A stretch of DNA of 64,000 nucleotides, taken from NCBI GenBank assembly GCA_963995525.1, contig OZ023211.1:54140189-54204188 (forward strand). The letters are read 5' to 3'. The DNA comes from Escarpia spicata (Eukaryota > Annelida > Polychaeta > Sabellida > Siboglinidae). Numbering within the stretch: the stretch's first letter is position 1; every line of letters begins with the position of its first letter. Shown piece by piece: positions 20,032 through 32,300 of the stretch. The notes under the pieces are model-generated. The model made no database searches and was not told where the DNA came from. It worked only from the letters and a program-made list of their open reading frames with translations. Position numbers and translations under genes: made by a program.

Positions 20032-22292
20032 CTGAAAGGGGGTCATCACTGGACCCAAACAATTTTGCTGGGTGTGGTCAGTGCATACCCGGGGAACCCC
20101 CAAAGAAACAGTTGATAGTGTATCTAGCTTTTGTGTCATTCATTAAAAGGAACGTCCTTTCAGTCCAATGGGTCAGACCTGTTGACGTCTAACTCTTCAG
20201 TACTAACATCGTCACCAGAATCGACGCAAAGTCACTTCATCCCATAAGAATATAATATATTGGAACCTAGCAGGAGTTTTGATTTAGTTTGAAATATACT
20301 GGCACAATGCATAACCACACAATGAAGCATATGTGTAGCTAATTATATTAGACAATTAAAACGAACTTGTCTCTTCCTCATTTATTAATATAATATAATA
20401 CTCTTGATTCGAGAATCAATATTTTGAAAGTTTACTCCCAGCCAAGTTGCGTTTAATGATCCCGAAACAGTGTTCGAAATTTGAATGCTATGCCCAATAA
20501 ATCTTCAAATCGAATAGGAAACATGCAAATAGTAAAGACCAGCTATTCGTGTAAGCAGGCGAGGCTAGCCGCAAGTTCTGGGAATTGCTCGTTGATGTTG
20601 GCCACGACCGGTTTAGGCCCGATACAGCAGGTGGAATGACGTGTGACTGATTCAACGAACTTATACTAATACCACTCCTGAGAGGATGATTATGGACAAC
20701 GATACAGACAACGTCGCTTTAGTGCTAGGAAAACAAAATAGATGACCTTCAACGATAAACAAGCAAGGAACTAACTGCATGGCAACCACTTCCGTCACGC
20801 TGGCACGATAGCTGCCGCGCATGTGGAGTTGTTGGACATTCCGTTCTACATTTTGTGGACAATTTGTCCCGACTGTTTTTCTTTGCCACAAAACCGTAGG
20901 GAAAACTGACTGTATGCGGGAAAGGTTCAGGTTCTGCTTCCCACAATCATAACCAGTAGTACCTTTCGCCCGACCAGACCAGACCAGACGCGACCAGACC
21001 AGATCAGACTAGATCCACCGTAACTGCAGTGTAGTGTGTACATACACTACACCGACAGACACCGACTAGGCAGCGATCGAAGCCGGCGTGACGTCATAAT
21101 CACGTAAACTTCGAGCATGACACAGTTGGTGTCACTCGGCGTAGTGGATATGTGTACACTGCAGTCGGAGTGGGTCTGGTCTGGTTTGGTCTGGTCAGGC
21201 GAAAACTGCCACTGTGTTCCGGCCTTTAGATAGCTAGTCGGATGATGTGCAATTGGTTCAGTAAACGTCCATACATTGGGTAGGATATATTCCAGGGTAG
21301 TGTGCTACCATCCTGGGTAGAGAGATTGTTTTCGCCTACCTGTGACATATCGCTCGGTCTTACGAGAGGCGGCAGGCCGGTGCATCGACGTTGTGTCTTG
21401 ATCTGGCTAGACATCCTGTATCTGATATTGGACGGCCCCGCGTGCAGCTGGGCTCGTTGATTTATCGCTGATTTCTCGGCGCGACGACGTTGTCGCAGCT
21501 ACGAACGAAAGGCGAATAGAACCATCTACGCGTGTTGATATTGCGTAGTAAGCAATTTGTGTTTCATACTAGGGATATAACAATACATCGAACTATGTAT
21601 GCATTGCGATAGTCGATGTGGCGATGCAATACTATCGATAGTTACCGGCGATAGCACAGTGAACTAGTGATAGTAACGATAGTTGGCCAAACACATCAGC
21701 ACGTCTATTTGCGTCGCCGTAATACTATCCACAGACATTATTTTTAAACTTTATAACGTAATGTTGACTTATTTAATGAGTTCACCGACCCGAAATCAAC
21801 AACTCTTGATCAACTCAGCATCACTCACGGATCGCCATTGTGAAGCAACTGACTCCAACTCTAGGCGATGGCGCTACCCGTAAATTTTGGTTAGGTTCAA
21901 GCAAATGATCTAAGATAAGGGAAGCTGTGACGTATAACCTCACAAGCAGGTCAGCCAGTGTAACCCTGCAGGGTGGTTGTGATGTCCCAAATACAATGAC
22001 GGTACAGATATTGTTGAGCGTTAGAGCTACCGCGTCCGGGGCAAACGACGCGCCGTCTACCTTGGCTGCAGTGAGTCGACTGTAAAGACGAGGAACGATC
22101 CAAATGTGACGTGCGACGAGGCAGTCTGAACGTGGGGTCGACGAGAAGGAAAGGCGTCGAGGTGGCAGAGATGATGAAAAAAAGCGACCGACCGGAGATC
22201 AGTTGGAAAGGATACAGAGCACGGGCGATGACGGGAGTGAATAAGCTACAGCGTGCAGGCAGTGGAATAAGTAATAAGTGCGCGTTCACGCA

Positions 22293-22324
<32 letters not shown>

Positions 22325-22430
22325 CACGCACACATACACACATACACACACACAAGCACCTACGCAGAAGTACACACGCTCAGTCAAACACGCACACGTA
22401 CGCACACACGCACACACACACGCACACACG

Positions 22431-22465
<35 letters not shown>

Positions 22466-22597
22466 TCTACTCCCGCGTGTCCCACCTCGATGATGGTGCC
22501 GGGCGGCCGGGGACTGCCCTCCACAGGGTAGAGAGGCTGACACGGTAGAGACTGGTAGATGCTGCACTGCAATCGCAACGAAACACGCCAGTGTTGA

Positions 22598-22631
<34 letters not shown>

Positions 22632-25600
22632 ACAAACACGCAGGCAGACAGACACACAGACAGACAGACAATGATGTTATGTTTTTATTTGGTCCACATA
22701 CAGTCACAAAGCAAGTGAATATACAAGTATACATAATAAAGTATAGATGTAAAACAAATAACCACATACGAGTACACGACATACGCTAGGAATACCAGTT
22801 TGCTACAGTGAACAACTTCGTACTATTTGAGCTGTGTCTATAGCAATAATATTATAATTATCGCCCACGTTCACAGTAGAAGATTAAACTACATCACTGT
22901 AAAATATCTTACACCTGGTTTTGTAAAACAAAGAGACGAACTATGCTACTTGTGCAGCACATAATATAAAATGATAAGAACTGCGCTTGTTGACATTATG
23001 CACAGCCTCCATGTTAAAGCCAGTCAGTTCCTCCACCCGGAATTAGACAGCATAATACTTTTTAACAGGAAGTCTGCTGTGTTGAAGTGGATACATGGGA
23101 AAGTGTTGAACACAAAAGGGTATTGTGGTTAATTCCCCCCCGCAGCATTATTGCCAATAAAGCTTGTTTTGAAACTGGATGTTTTGATTACCATTATATA
23201 ATGCTGCGGGTTCGTACCTTAAAAATTTCTAACGTTGTTGTGGGCTTACGTTGTTATGGGCTTACGTTCAACATGGTTACTATATCTGAAGAACATTGTA
23301 TTAATTAATAAATTACAAACTAGGAACAGACTGCCTCCCTTTAATACGCTAACCTGTGACGGTGAGTGGTGGATGATGTCTTTGAGTCGCGGCAGAGGCC
23401 GGTGTCGACGGCCGGTAGTGAAGTTCTTGCCGAGGATGTCCTCTCGTGCTTTCATCGGCAACAGAATGTCGTCGATATCCGCGTCGTCTTTTGACGTCGC
23501 CTTCAAGGCCGTGTCCCGTTCTATCTCCTCCGTCGTTCGGACGTCCATCGGGATGCTAGGGCCGTACAGCTGCAATACATACATACGCGCGTACGTGCGT
23601 TCGTGCATTCGTGCATACGTGCATACGTGCATACGTACATACGTGCATACGTACATACATACACGTGCATACACGTGCATACACGCATACTTGCATACGT
23701 GCAAACGTGCATACGTACATACGTACATAGGTACATACAAATACACAGTGCAGCACTCGTCATAACGGAGTTGACACAAGTTAAACCCCAGCCTTCATTT
23801 CTTAGAATTTTCCACATAATAGGCATCCTTACTCGGAGCCAGTCACATTACAATGATACGTATTGTAAATAATAAAAACAAAAAAATCCGGTGAAAACGA
23901 CAATTTTATATTTTTTGTTTTGGTCTCTGAAAAGTCACATTTATTGAAGAATCATCCACTTACGACACTATACGCAGCAGATAAAAAAATTACCATAGTT
24001 CCTGTGGGGCCGGCCACCAGGACAATGACTAACACTGCCACAAAGTCAACGCAGTAATATCATTGATTGAGACGCAACATTTCCAGACAAATCAAAACGT
24101 AACCTTGGGTGTAACGTTGACAAACGTTAGCATTACCACCGATGAAGAACTAAATAATGACCTGTCTCCACGCCAACTAGACAACGCACCGTCTTGGCGA
24201 AGGGATACCACACGTAGATATAGCGATGTATGTCTCTCCAACGCCCGACGCCGCCGTCCTGCATGATTCTAAGGGTCGTAGCCGAGGCCCGCCTCCGCAC
24301 GTCGGCGGGGATGTTGATATCTGTCTTCACGCGTCGTTGAACCCTGGCAGCGATGGCTAGCTGCAGCTCCGTCTGTAACATCGACACAAACAATCACTTA
24401 AAGTTGCACTCTGTGATCGTCCATCTATTAAAGAGAGGCACTCTGTTCCTCTACCTGCGGCTTAATTTGTAACAGGAAGTCTGCAGCGTAGAGTGTGGGA
24501 AATTATTGAACATCAAAGGTTAATGCGGTTAATTCAGTACTGCCAATCAAACTTGTTTCGAAACTGGGTGTTTTGTTTACCATTTGAACAAGCTACGGGG
24601 TCGTATCTTCCAAATTGCGACCGTTGTTACGGGCTTACTAAACACAATTTGGCGGGCAATATATCTTCAACATAGTATTATAATCTTAGGAACTTTACAT
24701 TAAATAATAAATGAAACACAAGGAACATACTGCCTCCGTTTTATATACAAATACACGTTTTCCACATGATATGCAATTGTAAGATAAAAACGGCACATTT
24801 ACGAACAATTATATCCGCGTGCCATTCTTTAGTATTCTTCCGTTTCCCGGACATGGCGACCAGAAATTTTGCAAATGCGTAATTTATCGAATGACATATC
24901 ACAGGCCAACGTGACATATATGGTAGCACGTACGATCATATAATTAAATATTGTTCATTCTGCGCATACACTTTCTTAAACAGTCAAAAATGGTAGTTTA
25001 AATGAGAATGCAACTTTAATGGGAGATACCATAGTTAGAATGACGGTTTTTGACAAAAATAAATACTCAACATGTGTTTCTTCCAAATTCCAATAGGTTT
25101 TGTATGTTTGCTATCAATGAAGTACACTTTTATAATAATAACCTACTTAGTTTCTAAGTAACTCTTTCAACAAATGTTACAATTACAATTATACGTTTAA
25201 AAAAACTCTGAACAAAAATGTATATTTATTCGAAATATCTTAAATGTGTAGAAAACATTAAGCAGACATATCACAACAAATTCTACATTTCATGTGTCGA
25301 TTACGACTGGAGCCTTTTCCGGATGGCTCGTCTTTGTGCTACACACGTCCGTTGTGCCCTGGGGTGGATTAACTAATAGGCAATTCAGGCACGCGAATAT
25401 GGCCCATGAAGGCCAGGGGCCCACGAAAATACCCGACCCATTTTTTTGTAGACTGAATATTCCCGAAACCCAGCAAGCAAGACATGATTTGGCCAATGAT
25501 GGCTACAGCATATTAGTATTAGGGTACTTCGTTGGCCCATTGCGTTTTGCAAACTGGGAACTGGGAATAATCCTGATGTAGGCCCTATATGTTTGAATAT

Positions 25601-28600
25601 TTAACATGCAGGTGTTATTACATAACTTAACGTAAAGAAAAACTATTCAACTGAACCCCCCATTGTCTTCCGATGTCATGATCCGACAGCGAAGTCGTGC
25701 TGTAGCTCCGGATCAGCCCACCCAACATTCATATCCTTCCGGCGCCAGTGGAGGTGTTTTGGCAAGCCTCAAGGGTTAAGGTGGGCGCAATAGAAGATTT
25801 GTGTCCCCATAGACTAAACTCTCTGGATCCGCCCCTCTACCTAAGGTCCACGAAAGTGCCGGGTGCGTGGGGCCCACGCATGTCTTAATTCGCCATTGAT
25901 TGTACCGGTCGTACCTGTAGTTTTTTCTTTTTCTTCGCTTCTATGATGCTGGCTGTTCTTCGGGATATCCTGCGGGTTGCCAAACACGTTCTGGCAATCT
26001 GCGGAAGCAAGGAACGATTCCTCCCCTTCGGTGCCAACGAGCGACTGTTCTCCGGCAGTACCAACGAATTATTTATCCCCGGCGCCAACACTACGGTCTT
26101 GACGGTCGTGGCGGTCGTGGCGGTCTTGGCGGTCTTGGCGGCCATCGCGGTCTTCGAGTTCAACATCAAAGTGTCTGATGTAGGCGTAATCACTTTTGGA
26201 GTAACCAGCGTGTATTTCCAGGGCGTTTCACGGTCGAAGATGCCGATGAACTCGCCGCTGACACGCCACAGCCGCAACGACGCGTCCAAACTGCTTGATA
26301 TCAGCATCTCACCTTTGTCTATAAACTGTAGGATGCGCAACCGTTGGTGGTTGTGTGTGCGCGCGCGTGCGTGCGTGCGTGTGTGTGCGTGCGTGTGTGT
26401 ACATGTATGTGTTTGTGCGTGTTGTGCGTGTGTGTGTGTGCGTGCGCGCGCGCGTCTGTGTGTGTGTGCGTGTGGTGTGTTGTTTTGTGCGTACATTTGC
26501 GCGTGCACGCTTGTGTTATATTGTATTGTGAAGATAGACGACTAGGAACAACATAACTAGACATACTTCTAAAGACAATACGAATAGAGGCACTGCAGAC
26601 ACAACAGGAATAGACAGACAAATGAGAATTACGGGAACAGAGAGCATTGATAATAACTGGAATAGACTGATAACTGCGGACAAGAGGGTTAGATAGACAA
26701 CTGAGAACAACAGGAATAGAGAGACAACTGAGAATAACAGGAATAGAAAGACAACTGAGAACAATACGAATAGAGAGACAACTGAGAATAACAGGAATAG
26801 AAAGACAACTGAGAACAATACGAATAGAGAGACTACTGGTAACAAGAGGAATAGTTGGGCGTGCAGGCAGTGCAGCACAGGTTCGATGGCAACCTCGGCA
26901 GACTCAACTGTATGTCCGTGACACCCTGAGGTGAGATGAGCACGGAATGACGTCATCGGACTCACCTGTATATCTGTGACACCCTGTAGATGAGCACGGA
27001 ATGACGTCATCAAAGGAGGGTAGCGGTACGTAATGAAAGGGTTGGTACACTGTGGCGGATACTCGTTGGCGTAGTGCAGCTTCCACTGTAGGAAACATGA
27101 ATGATGTCATCGATGAAGACGCGGGGACATCAACACTGACACTTCAGTTTAGCCTAATTGAAGGCTGCAATTATCGATGACCCGCCACTAACAAGGCCCT
27201 TAGCCAGAGACACGTTGTCCCTTTATTGGAACGGGGTTTTGGAAAATCGCAATGGTTATTTTTTCAAATATCGGTCTTTGGACAAAGGGATTTTTATTAT
27301 TTTTTTTCAGATTCAGACTCCATGATGTTGTGTTGGACCATAACGTGGTTTAATTATCCCAATGACAATGTCAAAACAGTGTTTGCGTTGCCATAAACCG
27401 GGCTATGTACAAAGAATGAAAGCGAGTGCAGAAGGGCAGCTTGGCGTTTGAGTATGTTGCGTGCCCCCGGGAGGGGTGTACAGTTGAAGGTTTTTGGAGA
27501 GCCTCAAAGGCAGTGACGCGGGAACAAAATACATATTGGGGAGGGGGCTAATGGAGCTTCAGCACCACTGACATTTTTTCGCCGCCGCACATCTTCCTTC
27601 ACCTTGTGGCTGTCTCGGTTGACTCGACTGTGATTCGGAAGACGTTAAATTTGTTTCGCCGATGTAACTTCAGCTTCTCCGGTCACTTCAGCTTCTCCGC
27701 TCAAACATTCATGCTCACATTTAATGGGGGGCATAACCATGTCTGCCCCCAGAGAAATTCCAGGGGGCAGCTGCACGCCCCCGCCCGCATCTATTCTCAA
27801 AAGGGGATGCAACTGTTGGTTTTTGGAGTGGTTCAGCTCCCTGAATATTCAGCACGTTCCGATGCTACTAATCGATGCATGTGTAACGGGGGTTTTCGTG
27901 AGCATAATTGGTAAATGAAAAATAAGAACGGGTAAAAGTGCATTGAAAATGTTACAATCCAGGCTAACGGCCTGTTTCTACCGACGTTATTAACTGCAAC
28001 ATCGAATCATATGTGTGATAGTACTTGAGAAATCGACGACACTTTGTGTATCGAATAGCGGTACCGTAGAAAAGAATCTTAATTGTGATGAGGACCTTCC
28101 TTAATATGTTGGCTCCATAACGTGTGTATTTTTAAACAAACATGTGGCGTGTTATCAGGGACGGATCGAGAGATGGTAGTCTGGAGGACCTCCAATTACA
28201 CCCCCTTGAGAGTCGCCAACATTTTTTTACTGGAGACCGAACCAACTGAATATTGGGTGTGTTTCAGCACGACTCCACTGTCGGATCATGACATCGGAAG
28301 ACGGAGGGAGGCGGGTGTGCTGTTGAACATTTTTCGCGGTGACATTCACGATATCGAAAGCTCACGAAAAACCTCCAATTGCACCCCCCCTGAGACTTTT
28401 CTAAATGGGGACGGGACACAATACAAATATCTACGGGGCACGTAACAGGGGCACATTACATAAGGTTTAGGGAGCACGCCACTCTACCACATGACCAAAT
28501 TCCAAAGGTCTGGGGGGCACGTGCCCCCGAGACCTTTGTCTCCGCCTATGGTCATTTTCTACCCAGTAGCCGGTCGTATGCGTTTTTTAAATATTAATAG

Positions 28601-28978
28601 AATAACGAGTCGAAACAGACAAATCACCCGTCTTCTAACAAACCTGCTGTTGGACCAGCTCCGGGTGCTTCGTGAACGGAAACTGCGGATTGGCTGATGT
28701 CAATGGCTCGTTGCAGTAGGAGAACCGTAACTCCTGCGAACACATAACGGTCAGAATTATAATTTGTTTCACATTCCGTTTTCAATTATAAGATGGAAAT
28801 ACTAATGTTATGGACATTTATATATTTTATATACTGTGTTGACTAAGGGAATGTTAATTTATAATGAATTGTTATAATCATTTTACGTCAATGTGGTGTT
28901 AGCGACTGCTGCCACTGCTGTTGTTACTGCGGCTGCTACCGCTGCTGATGCTACTGTCACTACTACTACTACTACTAT

Positions 28979-29034
<56 letters not shown>

Positions 29035-29068
29035 TTACTACTACTACTACTAATACTACTACTACTAT

Positions 29069-29099
<31 letters not shown>

Positions 29100-29298
29100 G
29101 CTACTGCTGCTACTACTACTACTATTACTACTAGTACTACTACTACCACTACTACTACTACTACCACTACTATTACTACTACTACTACTACCACTACTAA
29201 TACTACTACTAATACTACTAATACTAATACTAATAATACTACCACTACTACTAATAATAATACTAAGAATAATAATAATAATACTTCTACTTCTACTT

Positions 29299-29332
<34 letters not shown>

Positions 29333-32300
29333 CACTACTACTACTACTAGTGGAATCATCGAGCTGAGGATCTCCAGTGGGAGATCTTCCAGTGGAAATT
29401 CGATCATGCCCGTCCTTCGCGAGAAGACTCGGCACATCGGAAGGAATGAACTTCATCAGTCATACGTCTGACAACTATTGGGTGCACCGGACACGACGGA
29501 TACGGAAGGAACATGTACGGGAAACTACTGACGCAATTCCGTGACTGTATCCAGGGCGAAGGAAGGATGGGCAAGCTTCGCCAGAAAAACTCAACCACTC
29601 AATCGACACAGCCGTCGACGAGAGACAGCATTGACGAGAACAATACAGCTACCGACGGTGATCACTCAGAGTGCGAAACAGAGACAACACCTTTGCCAAG
29701 CAGTTCTACGCCCATGATAACAAAGCCACCACGCAAACAGCCAAGGAAGAAGGTAATTATCAGCTCGTCGACTACACTACCAACGGAACGAAGCATAGGT
29801 ATGACTACAACCCCTCTCACGTCGGCACACAAGCCAACTGACTTCACGTAAGCACCGTTCTATTCCACTGTCGTATCCACTCCACCCATTTCATCTCCCT
29901 CCTTGTTCACGGCTAATACATCATGGACCAAGCCTTCTCCTACTTCGACTGCAGGTCGTAAGCGGCAGACCACTTCTCTATCACCAGGGCCACCGCTGTT
30001 GGGTTCTACTACCATCACCACCCCCGCTTTAGCAGCTGCTATCGCCACACCATTCCTGCATCACGCCATACGTGAGCCTTCTAATGTTTCTGCCACCTCT
30101 TCTCCATCCCTTTCTCCCAACTACTTCCAGCCACTACCGAGACAATCGGTTTCTCCGGAGCTTCCACCTCACTCCAAGTTCGGGTGCCGGCAAGTTATCC
30201 ATTAACATCAGCACTTTGCAATATGAAAATCCAGTAACAATTACACTACATGAAATATGAATCACACTCGGATGAACTAACGTAAGAAGAGTTTCAAATT
30301 TAAAACAAATTCTCTACAAAATAACAAGTGGGCGATAATACGAGCATTACACAGTTCGACCGATCGTTTCTGATACAGCCATGGCTCCGAAACATATTGA
30401 TGCGGACATTGCTGAAATCAAGCAATCCCTGAACCATCTGTGTACAAACTTCGATGAGATGAAGGAAACAAATAGGAAACATGAAACGCAGCTTGACAAC
30501 CTGCTAAAGCTCCTGAAAGCTAAAGACGACATGATCAACAAACTGAACACATGAGTGGAAACTCTCGAATCCAGTGTCGCGAAGCTCGAGCAACCCTCAA
30601 AGAAAAAGAACATGATTGTGACTGGATTAAGTGTTCACTCGTTTGCGAAAAGTGTCGCCGCCCGACCAACAACACGCACCTCTGGCTCCGGCTCAACATC
30701 GACCCCACCAACTGAACCGACAACCAGTGAGGTAACTGTTATGAAACGTAACTTCATCGCCTTTGTTCGGGAAAAGTTGCATGTCAATATACCTGAGCAT
30801 GAGATCACGGCAATCCATGACCTACCACAACGACGAGATGGAACAACCTCAGTCATCATACAATTCCACAGCAACGACAAACGAGCAGAGGTGATGAAAA
30901 ACCGAAAGTCACTGAAAGGCACGAACATATTTCTCAACGATCACCTCTCACGCCTCAACAACGAACTATTTCATCACGCCCGCACACTCCGCAAAGACAG
31001 AAAAATCCAAAGCACCTGGGCAACAAACTGTGTTGTCTACGTCAAGAAATATTAACAATCCACACCTATCCAAATCAAAATGCATGCCGACTTCAACAAA
31101 CTAGGCTAAAATGGCTAGTGACAACACAACAATGGACATGACGTCATCACATGACAATGTAGATGACTGTGATCTTAAAGTAGAACAATTTCACTACAAA
31201 TATCATGATGTATGTGTGCCTGGTTTACAAACTGACTCAGATAATAATGTTTTTAATGATGACTTACCTTCTTCCAAATACTATTTACACCCGCCCACCC
31301 ATAAAGATATATCTGAATATCTTAAAATAATACACTTCAATGCAAGAAGTCTAAATGCAAATTTCAAGCAAATTGAAACATATCTAGATGACTTAAACAT
31401 GGTGTTTGATGTAATTGCAATCTCAGAAACGTGGAATGAGCCTGCAGCATCCCAACAGTATAATCTACCAATGTATAATTCTTTCCAAGTCGATAGAGAC
31501 AATGTAAGAGGAGGTGGAGTTGCTATCTATGTGCATAAAGAAATTAGTTGTTCAAAAGTCCAAAACAAATCCTTGGCTGTAAGTGATATCTTTGAATGTG
31601 TTACAGTTGAACTGACAATAGAACACCAAAAAAATGCAATCGTAAGCTGTATCTATCGCAAACCTGCATCTAACGTTGATACTTTCTGTGAAAATATGGA
31701 GCAAATCTTTGGCAATATTCGAACAAATAAGACAGTATTCTTATGTGGAGATTTTAATGTTGACATACTGAAACATGAAAACCACGTAGGCACAACACTG
31801 TTTCTTAACACTATGTATAACCTAGGCTTACACCCTGTCATTAGTAAACCAACAAGAGTAACTAAGGACACAGCCACTCTGATTGATAATATCTTTACAA
31901 ATGGTATAAACAAGCGAACCACAAATGGTATCTTAATAAGTGATATAACCGATCATTTTTCAGTTTTCACTCTATGTAAATATGGTATGATTAAACAGAA
32001 TTCACAATGCCAGAACTATGTAAGAAATTTAAAGAATGAAAACATAAATTCTCTAATAGCCGACTTAAGTTGTAAAACATGGGAACATGTTGTTAATGCC
32101 AATGATGTTAATATGGCTTATGACACATTTCTAGAAATATTTAAGGGAAAGTATGATAAAAACTTTCCAGCCAATAAAATAAAAACAAAGCATGTGAACC
32201 GTCAAAAACCATGGATAACAAATGGGCTGAAAAATGCTTGTCACAAGAAAAACTATTTATATCGAAGATTTCTCAAAAGTAGATCTAATGAAACAGAACA

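Larger units (their letters stand above)
20032..22485 (-). other. Last intron of the WD40 gene
   Basis: It contains repeat family A copy 2 (20425-20530), an inverted-repeat MITE (20961-21213) and CA-rich microsatellites (22287-22472). A minus-strand open stretch at about 21830-22080 was seen but has no support. Confidence 0.5.

Noticed and set aside
21830..22082. 85-codon minus-strand open stretch after a TTTACAG site
   Set aside because: It has no homology I recognise, no donor and no phase support, and the gene model is already in frame without it.
22286..22782. Cys/Val-rich minus-strand frames
   Set aside because: They come from CA- and CAGG-type microsatellites. Only 22486-22566 fits a WD40-gene exon.
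26516..27013. 165-aa minus-strand frame rich in Leu/Val/Phe resembling a membrane protein
   Set aside because: Most of it is translated from a ~31-bp tandem repeat. Only the [12 protein letters not shown] part belongs to a real exon.
28883..29471. Long Val-, Leu-, Ser- and Thr-rich open frames on both strands
   Set aside because: All are translations of the (TAC)n trinucleotide repeat; not genes.
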